From: an uncultured Sphingorhabdus sp.
GTDB lineage: Bacteria > Pseudomonadota > Alphaproteobacteria > Sphingomonadales > Sphingomonadaceae
Reading direction: 5' to 3'
DNA: 64,000 bases
Assembly: GCA_937873665.1 (NCBI GenBank)
Contig: CALMYW010000393.1
Span: 310,001-374,000, forward strand
Positions 16,380-26,302 of the stretch are shown here, one piece after another; the first letter of the stretch is position 1; every line of letters starts with the position of its first letter. The notes under the pieces were generated by a model, which saw only the letters and a list, made by a program, of their open reading frames with translations, did not search any database and had not been told where the DNA came from. The position numbers and the translations under genes were made by a program.

Positions 16380-18236
16380 CTATCCGCGTGGCTTTGATAC
16401 CAGTTGCGAAACATCGCGGATCGCTCCGCGCGCTGCGCTGGTGGTCATCGCTGCATAGGCCTGCAAGGCAACCGAGACTTTACGCGGGCGTTCTTTCGCC
16501 GGTTGCCAGCCCTTGGCATCCTGCACTGCACGGCGTTTGGCCAGTTCTTCATCGCTGACTGACAGATGGATAGTGCGGTTTGGAATATCGATTTCGATCC
16601 GGTCGCCATTTTCGACAAGCCCGATCGTGCCACCCTCCGCAGCCTCGGGCGAGACATGGCCGATCGACAGCCCGGATGTACCACCCGAAAAACGCCCGTC
16701 GGTCAGCAGCGCACAGGCGGCACCCAATCCCTTCGATTTTAGATAGCTGGTCGGGTAGAGCATTTCCTGCATTCCCGGACCACCTTTCGGGCCCTCATAG
16801 CGGATGACAACGACATCGCCAGCCTCGACCTGGCCGGTCAAAATCGCGGTTACCGCCGCGTCCTGGCTTTCATAGACCTTGGCGGGGCCCGTAAACTTCA
16901 GGATGCTTTCATCCACGCCTGCCGTTTTCACGATGCAGCCATCAAGCGCGATGTTGCCGTTCAACACAGCCAGGCCACCATCTTTCGAAAAGGCGTGTTC
17001 GGCCGAACGGATCACGCCGCCTTCGCGGTCCAGATCAAGCTCGTCCCAACGGCGTGATTGGCTGAAGGCGGTTTGCGTTGGCACGCCACCGGGAGCGGCT
17101 TTGAAGAAATTCTGCACATCCGGATCGTTGGTGCGCACAATATCCCATTGGTTGAGCGCATCGCCTATTGTGCGGCTATGAACGGTTGGCAAATGCGTAT
17201 GCAGCAGTCCGGCCCGATCCAATTCCCCAAGGATCGACATGATGCCGCCGGCACGGTGGACATCCTCCATATGAACGTCCTGCTTGGCCGGTGCGACCTT
17301 TGACAGGCAGGGCACTTTCCGTGACAGCCGGTCAATATCGGTCATGGTGAAATCAACCCCTGCCTCATAAGCGGCGGCCAGCAGGTGGAGCACGGTATTG
17401 GTCGAGCCGCCCATGGCAATGTCGAGGCTCATCGCATTTTCGAAGGCTTCGAATGTCGCGATGTTGCGCGGCAGAACGCTCTCGTCGTCCTGCTCATAAT
17501 AGCGGCGACATAGCTCGACCGCGAGTTCACCTGCACGCAGGAATAACGCCTTTCGGTCAGCATGGGTCGCAAGTGTCGAGCCATTACCGGGAAGCGAAAG
17601 CCCCAGCGCCTCGGTCAGGCAGTTCATCGAATTGGCGGTAAACATGCCCGAACAGGAACCGCAGGTCGGGCAAGCCGACCGTTCGATAGTTGCGACTTCC
17701 TCGTCACTATATTTTTCGTCGGCAGCGGCAACCATCGCGTCGACAAGATCGAGCGCAACTTCCTTGCCTTTCAGGATGACCTTGCCCGCCTCCATCGGCC
17801 CGCCGGAGACGAACACCACGGGAATGTTGATGCGCAGCGCAGCCATCAACATGCCGGGCGTAATTTTGTCGCAGTTGGAAATGCAAACCATCGCGTCGGC
17901 GCAATGCGCGTTGACCATATATTCGACGCTGTCGGCAATCAGATCGCGACTTGGCAAGGAATAGAGCATCCCGTCATGCCCCATGGCGATACCATCATCG
18001 ACGGCGATGGTATTGAATTCCTTGGCAACGCCGCCTGCAGCTTCAATTTCACGCGCGACCATCTGGCCGAGGTCCTTCAAATGGACATGCCCCGGCACGA
18101 ACTGGGTGAAGCTGTTGACCACCGCAACAATCGGCTTGCCGAAGTCGCTATCCTTCATGCCCGTTGCGCGCCAAAGCCCGCGCGCGCCTGCCATATTACG
18201 GCCATGGGTTGAGGTGCGCGAACGAAGGGCGGGCAT
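16380..18236 (-). CDS. ilvD: Dihydroxy-acid dehydratase
   Basis: Iron-sulfur enzyme of valine, leucine and isoleucine synthesis. The 618-residue protein has the signatures [52 protein letters not shown] and [22 protein letters not shown], with the cluster cysteines in place. The start at 18236 ([12 protein letters not shown]) is the family N-terminus and has GGAG upstream. It is a single-gene unit here; no leader peptide or attenuator was recognised. Confidence 0.97.
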   Translation of the reverse strand: MPALRSRTSTHGRNMAGARGLWRATGMKDSDFGKPIVAVVNSFTQFVPGHVHLKDLGQMVAREIEAAGGVAKEFNTIAVDDGIAMGHDGMLYSLPSRDLIADSVEYMVNAHCADAMVCISNCDKITPGMLMAALRINIPVVFVSGGPMEAGKVILKGKEVALDLVDAMVAAADEKYSDEEVATIERSACPTCGSCSGMFTANSMNCLTEALGLSLPGNGSTLATHADRKALFLRAGELAVELCRRYYEQDDESVLPRNIATFEAFENAMSLDIAMGGSTNTVLHLLAAAYEAGVDFTMTDIDRLSRKVPCLSKVAPAKQDVHMEDVHRAGGIMSILGELDRAGLLHTHLPTVHSRTIGDALNQWDIVRTNDPDVQNFFKAAPGGVPTQTAFSQSRRWDELDLDREGGVIRSAEHAFSKDGGLAVLNGNIALDGCIVKTAGVDESILKFTGPAKVYESQDAAVTAILTGQVEAGDVVVIRYEGPKGGPGMQEMLYPTSYLKSKGLGAACALLTDGRFSGGTSGLSIGHVSPEAAEGGTIGLVENGDRIEIDIPNRTIHLSVSDEELAKRRAVQDAKGWQPAKERPRKVSVALQAYAAMTTSAARGAIRDVSQLVSKPRG

Positions 18237-18294
18237 GAGGGAGACTCCTGTAATATTATTTCGCCAACAGGGCGTTTGCATGCGCCTTACAGCG

Positions 18295-19023
18295 CTAAGC
18301 CCGCAGTTTCAACGCCACTTCGTTGCAAATCCGCACAAGGCGTTCTGCCCAGATAGACTGCCCCGTTCCGTCTCCAATCTGGTCCTGCCGGATTTCGATG
18401 CCCAGATAGGGCCTGCCATGAGCTTCGCAATGGCGGTTCATCGTCGCGTTGAGCAGTTTGCCGGAATAGGGTTGCTGGTCGCCGACGCACAGGCCCTCCG
18501 CCTCAAGCAAGGGAATGGCAATCCGCGCTGCGTGGTCATCCTCATTGTACAAAACGCCAATTTGCCACGGCCGTTTCTGCTCTGGATGGCTTTCCAATTG
18601 TGGAGTGAAGCTGTGCAGCGAAAGGATTAATGCGGGCCGATGCTGTTCCAGCAGTTCGGCGAGTTTTGCATGATAGGGCCGGAAGAAGCAATTGAGGCGC
18701 GCCTCATGCGCTTCATGGTCAAGGGCGTTTCCCGGGATCGCATGTCCATCGCTGGCGATCGGAATCGCCGCAGGCTGATGCTCCTCCCGGTTGAAATCGC
18801 AAACAAGGCGGCTGACATTGCCGAGAAAGGCAGCATAGCCCGCACTTTCTGACATGATTTCAGCCACGCCTGCAACGCCTATGTCGATGGCAATGTGCTG
18901 GTTCAGCAAAACCGGATCGATGCCCAGATCGATATCATCCGGAATGCGGTTCGACGCATGATCACTGACAATCAGGATACCGCCCGCCTCGGGTTCACCA
19001 ATCAGGTTCCAAGCGTCATTCAT
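18295..19023 (-). CDS. N-formylglutamate amidohydrolase family protein
   Basis: A 242-residue metal-dependent hydrolase of the HutG/DUF-type N-formylglutamate amidohydrolase family, with [44 protein letters not shown] and [12 protein letters not shown], which supply the usual His/Asp metal ligands. No other histidine-degradation genes are nearby, so the true substrate is uncertain. The start at 19023 overlaps the ispE stop as ATGA, indicating coupling with ispE. Confidence 0.85.
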   Translation of the reverse strand: MNDAWNLIGEPEAGGILIVSDHASNRIPDDIDLGIDPVLLNQHIAIDIGVAGVAEIMSESAGYAAFLGNVSRLVCDFNREEHQPAAIPIASDGHAIPGNALDHEAHEARLNCFFRPYHAKLAELLEQHRPALILSLHSFTPQLESHPEQKRPWQIGVLYNEDDHAARIAIPLLEAEGLCVGDQQPYSGKLLNATMNRHCEAHGRPYLGIEIRQDQIGDGTGQSIWAERLVRICNEVALKLRA

Positions 19024-19847
19024 CGCAGCACCGTCGGCAGCAACCACCAGTTCGGCCTCGATGCCGATATGGTCTGTGCAGACCTGTCTCTGTCATCCAA
19101 CGACCCGAACAGCGCAAAGCAAGTCGCACCGGAACCTGACATGCGCACAAAAGTGACGCCCGGTTGAACCTTAAGCTCAGCAATCACCTCAGCAATTTCT
19201 GGAACCAATGCGATCGCCGGCGCCTCCAGATCATTGCGGGCATGCCGCCAGTCCTGCACATCCAGTGCGCCGCGATCGACACCATCCCAGGCATTGAACA
19301 CAGGACCGGTCGGACAGGGCTTCAAAGGATTGACGAGCAGGATCGGTGCGCCAGTGATGTCGTGGACATCTAATGCGGTAAGCTTTTCACCGACGCCACT
19401 ACCGAAAACGGTCTGCGACTGCAGGCATGCCGGAACATCTGCGCCAAGGCGGACTGCGATTTCCTGCATCGCTGCATCGGGAATAGCGACACCCCAGAGA
19501 CGCGTCAGGAGGCGTAACGCGGCGGCGGCGTCAGCCGAACCACCGCCAATACCGGCAGCAACAGGCAGGCGCTTGTCGAGCCTGATTGTCGCCCCCTGAC
19601 CCGTCCCACTGGCCACCTGCAGCGCCTTTGCAGCGCGCAGAACCAAATTGGTGTCATCGACCTCCAAACCCTTGGCAAACGGCCCGGCAATCGTAAGCGC
19701 GATTGTATCTGCCTGCTCCGCCGTCAAGAGGTCGCCATCTTCCGCAAAAGCAAAAAGCGTCTCTAGTTCATGATAGCCATCCTCGCGCCGCTGCCGGACA
19801 TGAAGCGCAAGGTTGATTTTGGCGTAGGCGGTTTCGCTCAACAGCAT
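19020..19847 (-). CDS. ispE: 4-diphosphocytidyl-2-C-methyl-D-erythritol kinase
   Basis: GHMP kinase of the MEP isoprenoid pathway. The protein has YAKINLALHVRQRREDGYHEL at the start, the ATP-binding glycine loop LPVAAGIGGGSADAAAAL, and the C-terminal VRMSGSGATCFALF. It is about 275 residues, the usual length. The ATG at 19847 is chosen; a TTG at 19883 in frame would overlap the upstream gene. It is sandwiched in a string ETF-QO, TPR protein, ispE, N-formylglutamate amidohydrolase with overlapping or near-touching ends. Confidence 0.95.
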   Translation of the reverse strand: MLLSETAYAKINLALHVRQRREDGYHELETLFAFAEDGDLLTAEQADTIALTIAGPFAKGLEVDDTNLVLRAAKALQVASGTGQGATIRLDKRLPVAAGIGGGSADAAAALRLLTRLWGVAIPDAAMQEIAVRLGADVPACLQSQTVFGSGVGEKLTALDVHDITGAPILLVNPLKPCPTGPVFNAWDGVDRGALDVQDWRHARNDLEAPAIALVPEIAEVIAELKVQPGVTFVRMSGSGATCFALFGSLDDRDRSAQTISASRPNWWLLPTVLR

Positions 19848-19851
19848 CGGA

Positions 19852-21468
19852 TCAGGGTGCCGCCGTCTCTTTGGTCCAGCCAAAGTCGATTTTTCTGGTC
19901 AAACGCTCTGCCACATTACCTTCGGCAGCCAGCGCCGCAGCCTTCCAGGCGAAACGCGCTTCTGTCCGCCGTCCGCTGGCCCAATAGGCATCGCCCAGAT
20001 GTTCGTTGATCGCCACATCAGCAATAGCACCCTTAACCGCGCGTTCGAGCAACGGTATCGCCGCGTCGGTTTCGCCACGCAGGAAATGCGCCCAGCCCAG
20101 CGAGTCCGTGATCGCAGCGGATTGTGGCGCGAGTTGGTGTGCCTTCGAAACAAGGTCGAACCCTCGTGTGACGTCAATCCGTCGTTCGAGCAGTGAATAT
20201 CCCAGATAGTTCAGGATTTGCGCGTTTTTGGGGTCAAGAACAGCCGCATCCTCCAATGCATTTCGGGCGCTGTCCCAATCGCCATTTGCATCGAGGGCCG
20301 ACGCGAGCAAGAGCAGGTAGACCGCGCGCCTTGGCCCATTTGCTCCTCCCGCATCCTGAGCAAGCAGACTGCGATATACTGTTATGGCCTGATCTCGCCT
20401 TTCTGCCTTTTCAAGCGTTTGCGCGTAGAGCAGTTTCAGTTGCGACGAAGCAGGCTGCATCTCCGAAGCCGCCCGGGCAATTGCGACCGCCTGTGCGGGC
20501 GCAGCCGCCAATTGGGTTTGGTTGACAATGGACTGCGTCCAGAAAGGCGAAGTTGGCGCAATCGCTTTCAGTAGCATAGACGCCTTCGCATCCAGCTCGT
20601 GCTGGTCAAACAATTCCGCCAGGGACAATTTGGCAGCATCGCTGGTCGGCGCAATCCAGTTGGCGATACGCGCGAAGTACAGTGCTTTCTGCGGCTGCCC
20701 CTGTTCGCCAAGCGCCAATCCAAGCCGGGCAAACAGCATTGCCAGCCCTAGTTCTGGAGTCACCGGTGGCGTTGCATAATTGCCCGCATCCAGACCGATT
20801 TGTCGCCCCAGCGCGGATGCGAACTCAGCATCCCCGTTGCGCGAAAACTCCCCCATGGCGTGCCCGGCAAGGAAGCGGCCATGCGGCTCATCATAACCCC
20901 TGAAATTGCGCAGTCGTAATTTGGCTTGCGCAATATTTCGTTCGGCAAGATCGAAGTAAATCAGCTGGTCATCGCTGTAATAGGCGGTGAGTCCAGATGA
21001 CTGGAATGTGCTTGCATCGACGCCGGAATCGCGCCCTTGCGCAACATTCAACCAGCCCTTGAGCATCGGCATCATGAAGGCAAAATCGCCTGCTGCTTCC
21101 AGATCAGTCAATGTGCGATCCGCTTCACCCAACTTTTTCCGGCGAAAGGCATCGGCAAGTATCAAAAGCGGCGCATCACTGTCTGCCTGTTTCGCCCGTT
21201 GGGCCGCCTTCACGGCAGCTAGTGCGTCGATGAAGCTCCCTTCACGAACGGCTGCATTCAACAGGTTGTTAGCAGCTGCCTCGCTATCCGGGCTACGCGC
21301 AAGCAGCTTCGCATAGCTCTTCAACGCCTCATCACCGCGGCCGGTTATTTCCTGCCGCTGCGCATTCCAGTAAATGTCGCTCGCCTCCTGCGCCGCCGAG
21401 GCTGGCGTGGCAATCGCCAGCAACGCGGAAACAGAAAGGATCTTACATATTCGGATAATTGGGGCCAC
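19852..21468 (-). CDS. Exported TPR-repeat protein
   Basis: A 538-residue periplasmic or outer-membrane-associated protein with a signal peptide (ILSVSALLAIATPASA-A) and many helical repeats. C-terminal TPRs are clearest around 375-500 (NGDWDSARNALEDAAVLDPKNAQILNYLGYSLL and following). The role is probably scaffolding; no enzyme domain is seen. The start is a GTG at 21468 with GAGGGCGGAG upstream, lying inside the 3' end of the ETF-QO gene (26-bp overlap). Confidence 0.85.
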   Translation of the reverse strand: MAPIIRICKILSVSALLAIATPASAAQEASDIYWNAQRQEITGRGDEALKSYAKLLARSPDSEAAANNLLNAAVREGSFIDALAAVKAAQRAKQADSDAPLLILADAFRRKKLGEADRTLTDLEAAGDFAFMMPMLKGWLNVAQGRDSGVDASTFQSSGLTAYYSDDQLIYFDLAERNIAQAKLRLRNFRGYDEPHGRFLAGHAMGEFSRNGDAEFASALGRQIGLDAGNYATPPVTPELGLAMLFARLGLALGEQGQPQKALYFARIANWIAPTSDAAKLSLAELFDQHELDAKASMLLKAIAPTSPFWTQSIVNQTQLAAAPAQAVAIARAASEMQPASSQLKLLYAQTLEKAERRDQAITVYRSLLAQDAGGANGPRRAVYLLLLASALDANGDWDSARNALEDAAVLDPKNAQILNYLGYSLLERRIDVTRGFDLVSKAHQLAPQSAAITDSLGWAHFLRGETDAAIPLLERAVKGAIADVAINEHLGDAYWASGRRTEARFAWKAAALAAEGNVAERLTRKIDFGWTKETAAP

Positions 21469-23089
21469 CTCCGCCCTCGGGCGTCACCCAGTTGATGTTC
21501 TGCGTCGGATCCTTGATGTCGCAAGTTTTGCAGTGGACACAGTTTTGCGCGTTAATCTGAAGGCGCGGTTGCCCTTCATCCTTACCGACGATTTCATAAA
21601 CACCTGCCGGACAATAGCGCGTTTCCGGCGCATCATAGAGCGCGAGGTTGACCGTGATGGGCACTTCGGGGTCTTTGAGCTGCAAATGGCAGGGCTGGTC
21701 TTCCTCATGATTGGTGTTTGACAGAAACACCGAGGAAAGCCGGTCAAAGCTGATCACGCCATCGGGTTTTGGATAATTAACGGGCTGATACAGGTCCTTG
21801 CGGCCAAGTGATTCATTGTCAGCATGATGCTTCATCTCGATCGGCAGGCCGATCTTCAGCGTGCGCATCCACATGTCGATACCTGCGAAGATTGTACCAT
21901 AGGTTTCGCCATATTTGGCGACAGCAGGCTGGGCATTTTTCACTAGCTTGAGCTCGGTCGCGATCCAGCTTTCGTTGAGATTGGCCTGATAATCCGACAA
22001 TTCGTCATGCGCACGGCCCGCCGCCAGCGCAGCCGAGATGCTTTCTGCCGCCAGCATGCCCGATTTCATCGCGGTGTGACTGCCCTTGATACGGGGAACA
22101 TTGACGAAACCTGCCGAGCAACCAATCAGCGCGCCGCCCGGGAAGGCGAGCTTCGGTACCGATTGCCAGCCACCTTCGTTGATCGCACGCGCGCCGTAGG
22201 ACACACGCTTGCCGCCTTCCAAAATCTTGCGGATTTCGGGATGCTGTTTCCAACGCTGAAATTCCTCAAACGGGAATACGTGCGGATTGGTATAATCGAG
22301 TGCGACGACGAAGCCCAAGGCCACTTGACCATTTGCCTGGTGATAGAGGAAGCCCCCGCCCCAACTTTCGGTTTCAGACAGCGGCCAGCCTTGGGTGTGG
22401 ATTACCCTGCCCGGCTTGTGTTTTTCAGGCTCGATATCCCACAATTCCTTCATGCCGATGCCGTAAACCTGCGGCTGGCAATCGCGTTCCAGATCATATT
22501 TTGATTTCAATTGCTTTGTGAGATGTCCGCGCGCACCCTCTGCAAACAGGGTATATTTTGCGTGCAACTCCATCCCCGGCATATAATCTGGCTTTTGGCT
22601 GCCATCGCGGGCTACACCCATGTCTCCGGTCGCAACGCCCTTCACCGATCCATCGTCATTGTAGAGGATTTCGGCAGCCGGAAAACCGGGAAAGATTTCG
22701 ACACCCAGATTTTCCGCCTGTGTACCCAGCCAGCGGCACAGATTGCCGAGTGAGCCTGTGTAGGTGCCCTTGTTGTGCATCCAGCCCGGCGTAAAAAGGT
22801 GCGGAATCGCCATATGGCCACCGCGCGAAAGCACCCAGTGGTGGTTTTCGGTGACCGGAACTTCGGCCATCGGACAGCCTTGATCTTTCCAGTCCGGCAG
22901 CAGCTCGTCGATAGCTTTGGGATCGAATACCGCGCCAGAAAGGATATGGGCGCCGATTTCCGACCCCTTTTCAAGGATGCAAACAGAAGTTTCAGGGTTA
23001 ATCTGTTTGAGGCGAATGGCCGCAGATAGGCCTGCCGGACCGCCACCGACGATCACCACATCATAGGGCATCGACTCCCGTTCGCTCAT
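21443..23089 (-). CDS. Electron transfer flavoprotein-ubiquinone oxidoreductase
   Basis: Passes electrons from ETF to the quinone pool during fatty-acid and amino-acid oxidation. The 548-residue protein starts with a FAD motif (VVIVGGGPAGLSAAIRL) and has GALIGCSAGFVNVPRIKGSHTAMKSG. It ends with the [4Fe-4S] domain, NAQNCVHCKTCDIKDPTQNINWVTPEGGGGPNYPNM, whose cysteines are all present. The length is typical. It is the first gene of a four-gene string. Confidence 0.96.
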   Translation of the reverse strand: MSERESMPYDVVIVGGGPAGLSAAIRLKQINPETSVCILEKGSEIGAHILSGAVFDPKAIDELLPDWKDQGCPMAEVPVTENHHWVLSRGGHMAIPHLFTPGWMHNKGTYTGSLGNLCRWLGTQAENLGVEIFPGFPAAEILYNDDGSVKGVATGDMGVARDGSQKPDYMPGMELHAKYTLFAEGARGHLTKQLKSKYDLERDCQPQVYGIGMKELWDIEPEKHKPGRVIHTQGWPLSETESWGGGFLYHQANGQVALGFVVALDYTNPHVFPFEEFQRWKQHPEIRKILEGGKRVSYGARAINEGGWQSVPKLAFPGGALIGCSAGFVNVPRIKGSHTAMKSGMLAAESISAALAAGRAHDELSDYQANLNESWIATELKLVKNAQPAVAKYGETYGTIFAGIDMWMRTLKIGLPIEMKHHADNESLGRKDLYQPVNYPKPDGVISFDRLSSVFLSNTNHEEDQPCHLQLKDPEVPITVNLALYDAPETRYCPAGVYEIVGKDEGQPRLQINAQNCVHCKTCDIKDPTQNINWVTPEGGGGPNYPNM

Positions 23090-23204
23090 AGCAATTCATC
23101 CTTCCCTTTGCCCTGATATCGGGCTGTCTCGATTTTGCCTCAACTGACAGGATTCGCCATGCCAAGCAATTGACCTTCGCGTCAACCAGTGACTGATACG
23201 AAAC

Positions 23205-23969
23205 ATGCAGGTCGCACCGCAGGACAGGGGAAAAATCCTCGCAGACTCTTTTATCGGCTGGTGGCGCGATGCCGGCGTTGATTATCTGTGCGGTGAAGCG
23301 ACGACCAACTGGCTTGATGAGCCTGCCCCGCCTTCAACAAAGCTGGAAGAACCCATCAGGCGCGCAACACCGTCGCCGGTTGCCCCCGTTGCGGCAATAT
23401 CTGTACGTAAAGACTGGCCGACCGATTTTGAAACGTTGCAAAAGGTCATCGCCAGCGATGCATCGCTTCCCGGCAATGGCTACAGCCCGGCTCGCGCAGC
23501 GCCTCATGCGGTACAAACACCCGAATTAATGGTTCTTGTTGACTTCCCCGAAGAAGCAGATTTGGCGGCCGGAAAATTGGGTAGCGGGCCCGTTGGGCAA
23601 TTGCTGCAGGCGATGTTGAAAGCCTGCGGATACGCACCCCAAAGCGTCCACCTCGCAGCGCTTGCGCACAGCCGCCCGGCGAGCGGCGCACTACCACCGC
23701 AAGACGTGCCAATTCTTGGCGATTTTGCGCGCCACCAGATCAAAGTCGCGCAGCCAGGAAGGTTGCTGCTGCTCGGCTCTGCGGTGTCCGAAGCCCTGTT
23801 GGGTGAAGAACTGATGTCGGCTCGCGCAAATTTACCGGATTTTAACCAAGATGGCGGCATTTTGACCGCAGTGGCAACATTCCATCCGCGAACCCTCCTC
23901 GCGCGCCCGGTTTTGAAGGCGCAGGCTTGGAAGGATTTGCAGCGGATCGTGCAGAAAGATCAGCAGTGA
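23205..23969 (+). CDS. Uracil-DNA glycosylase-like protein with degenerate active site
   Basis: A 254-residue protein whose central part resembles family 4/5 uracil-DNA glycosylases: LMVLVDFPEEAD aligns with the usual LLFVGEAPGxxED, and SGPVGQLLQAMLKACGY and FHPRTLLARP align with GPAGQLL and HPSYLL. Both catalytic motifs are altered (GEAPG to VDFPE, HPS to HPR), and the four iron-sulfur cysteines are absent. It may be a non-catalytic or re-purposed relative. It overlaps the next gene (lytic transglycosylase) at GTGA, so the two are translationally coupled. Confidence 0.7.
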   Translation: MQVAPQDRGKILADSFIGWWRDAGVDYLCGEATTNWLDEPAPPSTKLEEPIRRATPSPVAPVAAISVRKDWPTDFETLQKVIASDASLPGNGYSPARAAPHAVQTPELMVLVDFPEEADLAAGKLGSGPVGQLLQAMLKACGYAPQSVHLAALAHSRPASGALPPQDVPILGDFARHQIKVAQPGRLLLLGSAVSEALLGEELMSARANLPDFNQDGGILTAVATFHPRTLLARPVLKAQAWKDLQRIVQKDQQ

Positions 23970-25747
23970 TCAAGACCGTGCAACTGGGCAAATCCTTCAT
24001 TCTGGCAGCTTCGGCGCTCGGCATTTCAACAGCCGCGTCTGCGGGGACTGCCGATAGCGTTCGCCAAGCGGTCTCGCCCGATGCGCTTGACGCACTTGGA
24101 GCGATGCCGACAAGCAAGGACAAGCAGGCATATACTGCCATCTTTGCTGCGATTGACGGCAAGAACTGGGTGGAAGCAGCGCGATTGATTGAGGCTGCAC
24201 CCAAAGGACCGATGACTTCTATGGCACGCGCCGAACTATATCTGGCGGCGGGCAGCCCGAAAGTAGAGGCGGCTCAACTACAGGCGCTGCTCGAAGAGGC
24301 CCCCTGGCTGCCGCAAGCCGAACAGATCGAAAAAATGGCGATCAAGCGCGGCGTCGCCGATCTGCCGGTACGACCAGGCACCCGCCGTTTTTCCTTCCTT
24401 GGCAGCGCCCCCAAACGTGATCTGCCGGATAGCAACCAAAGCGCAGCAGCCCTGCGCTCCAAGCTGCAGGAATTTATCAAGGCCGACAATCCGACTGAAG
24501 CGGAAGCGCTATTGAACGAACAAGGCCTTTCGCTCGACAGCGAAGCCCTCACCGAACTGCGTTATCGCGTTGCCTGGTCTTACTATATCGAAAATGATGA
24601 CGCTAACGCTCGCCGATTGGCCGCAACGGCAATGGCAGCAGGTGGAGCCTGGGCCACCCAATCACAATGGGTACATGGTCTGGCTAGCTGGCGTCTCGGT
24701 GACCAGCGCGAGGCGTTTGCCAGTTTCGACAAGGTCGCACGCACTGCCGATAACGACGAACTACGTAGCGCTGCGCTATTCTGGAGCAGCCGTGCGGCAA
24801 TGGCTTCGCGTCAACCGCAACAAGTGCAACCGCGTCTTCAGGCAGCGGCCCGCCTTCAGGAAACCTTTTACGGTCTGCTGGCAAGCGAAGCACTGGGTAT
24901 GGAACCGGTCGCGAGCAAGACGATGCGATACCATTCGACCAACTGGAAGCAGCTGGGCCAGCAAGAAAATGTCCGCACTGCCGTCACGCTCGCTTCAATC
25001 GGCAAAAATAGTCTTGCTGACGAAGCGCTCCGCCATCAGGCCAAGATCGGCAACCCCGAACAACATTCGGCACTCGCCCAGATTGCAGGCGCGTTGAATC
25101 TGCCCGCAACGCAGCTTTGGATGGGGCATTATGGCCCATCGGGCGGGAAACTCGATCCTATGATGCGCTATCCCTATCCGAACTGGACGCCAATTGGCGG
25201 TTGGCGCATTGACCCATCGCTGGTTTATGCCCACTCACTGCAGGAGTCCGCTTTCCGCACCTCAGTGATCAGCAGCGCGGGCGCGCGCGGCCTGATGCAG
25301 GTAAAGCCAACTACCGCCCAGGAAATGGCGCGCGCGCGCGGCTCTTTCCTGTCAGCGAGCGATCTCGACCGCCCTTCGGTCAATCTGGAATATGGCCAGA
25401 GCTATATCGAGAAATTACGCGACATGAACGCGACCGGAGGGCTGCTGCCGAAGGTCATCGCTGCCTATAACGCCGGACCTGCCCCCGTCACGCGCTGGAA
25501 TAGCGAAATCCGCGACAATGGCGATCCACTGCTGTTTATAGAATCGATCCCTTATTGGGAAACCCGCGGCTATGTGTCGATCATCCTGCGCAACTACTGG
25601 ATGTATGAAATTCAGCGCGGAAAGAATGGCGGCAGCATGAAGGGACTTGCGCAATATTTATGGCCCACTGTCCCGAAGGAAGGCCGCGTGGCCACTGTTC
25701 GCATGGGCAACACGCCACGAAATGGAGGCAGCATTGCCGCTCGATGA
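23966..25747 (+). CDS. Soluble lytic murein transglycosylase
   Basis: Cleaves peptidoglycan glycan strands in the periplasm. The protein is about 593 residues: a signal peptide (FILAASALGISTAASA), a long alpha-helical superhelical region to about residue 430, and a C-terminal SLT domain with the catalytic Glu in SLVYAHSLQESAFR, then SSAGARGLMQVKPTTAQEMA and VIAAYNAGPAPVTRW. The architecture is that of Slt70-type enzymes. The GTG at 23966 overlaps the upstream stop; no strong ribosome-binding site is present, in keeping with coupling. Confidence 0.93.
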   Translation: MIKTVQLGKSFILAASALGISTAASAGTADSVRQAVSPDALDALGAMPTSKDKQAYTAIFAAIDGKNWVEAARLIEAAPKGPMTSMARAELYLAAGSPKVEAAQLQALLEEAPWLPQAEQIEKMAIKRGVADLPVRPGTRRFSFLGSAPKRDLPDSNQSAAALRSKLQEFIKADNPTEAEALLNEQGLSLDSEALTELRYRVAWSYYIENDDANARRLAATAMAAGGAWATQSQWVHGLASWRLGDQREAFASFDKVARTADNDELRSAALFWSSRAAMASRQPQQVQPRLQAAARLQETFYGLLASEALGMEPVASKTMRYHSTNWKQLGQQENVRTAVTLASIGKNSLADEALRHQAKIGNPEQHSALAQIAGALNLPATQLWMGHYGPSGGKLDPMMRYPYPNWTPIGGWRIDPSLVYAHSLQESAFRTSVISSAGARGLMQVKPTTAQEMARARGSFLSASDLDRPSVNLEYGQSYIEKLRDMNATGGLLPKVIAAYNAGPAPVTRWNSEIRDNGDPLLFIESIPYWETRGYVSIILRNYWMYEIQRGKNGGSMKGLAQYLWPTVPKEGRVATVRMGNTPRNGGSIAAR

Positions 25748-26261
25748 AACCAAGCGCTTCAAGCCAGTTAACATCGCGTTGATCACGGTGTCGGACACCC
25801 GCACATTTGCGGACGATACCAGTGGCGATCTTCTGGCTGATTTCATTGTCGAGGCCGGACATAAATTGGCTGACCGCGTGATCGAGCAAGACGATACCTC
25901 CCGCTTGGTCGCGCGGCTGCATATGCTTATCGATGATGACAATATCGACGTTGTCATTTTGACTGGTGGTACCGGCCTGACCGGACGCGACATCACGCCC
26001 GAGGCGCTCGACCGCGTAAAGAGCAAAGACATACCTGGATTTGGCGAATTGTTCCGGATGCTGAGTTATGAAACCATCGGCACTTCAACAGTCCAGAGCC
26101 GCGCCTGCGCAGTGCTGGCACGGGGTACCTACATTTTTGCCTTGCCGGGTTCGAACGGTGCGGTGAAAGATGGCTGGACCAAGATCTTGGTCCACCAGCT
26201 CGACAGCCGTCATAAACCGTGCAACTTCGTTGAACTGATGCCTCGGCTCCGCGAACAATAA
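25734..26261 (+). CDS. moaB: Molybdenum cofactor biosynthesis protein MoaB
   Basis: Adenylates molybdopterin in the late steps of molybdenum cofactor synthesis. The protein has VNIALITVSDTRTFADDTSGDLL, VVILTGGTGLTGRDITPEAL and the C-terminal GSNGAVKDGWTKILVHQLDSR. The start is taken as TTG at 25734 (PLDETKRF), with GGAGG 5 bases upstream; ATG at 25722 in frame is the alternative. It overlaps the transglycosylase end by 14 bp. moaC and moeA lie elsewhere in the window (46.9-48.5 kb). Confidence 0.93.
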   Translation: MPLDETKRFKPVNIALITVSDTRTFADDTSGDLLADFIVEAGHKLADRVIEQDDTSRLVARLHMLIDDDNIDVVILTGGTGLTGRDITPEALDRVKSKDIPGFGELFRMLSYETIGTSTVQSRACAVLARGTYIFALPGSNGAVKDGWTKILVHQLDSRHKPCNFVELMPRLREQ

Positions 26262-26263
26262 TT

Positions 26264-26278
26264 GTTCTTTATTTGTTC
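26264..26278 (+). promoter_or_regulatory. LexA (SOS) box before the radical SAM gene
   Basis: GTTC-TTTATTT-GTTC is a perfect alphaproteobacterial LexA site (GTTC-N7-GTTC). It ends 24 bp before the start of the radical SAM gene, almost the same position as the box in front of lexA in this window. It begins right after the moaB stop. Confidence 0.75.
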
Positions 26279-26302
26279 CTATCTTGATGTTACCCTTTCC
26301 GG

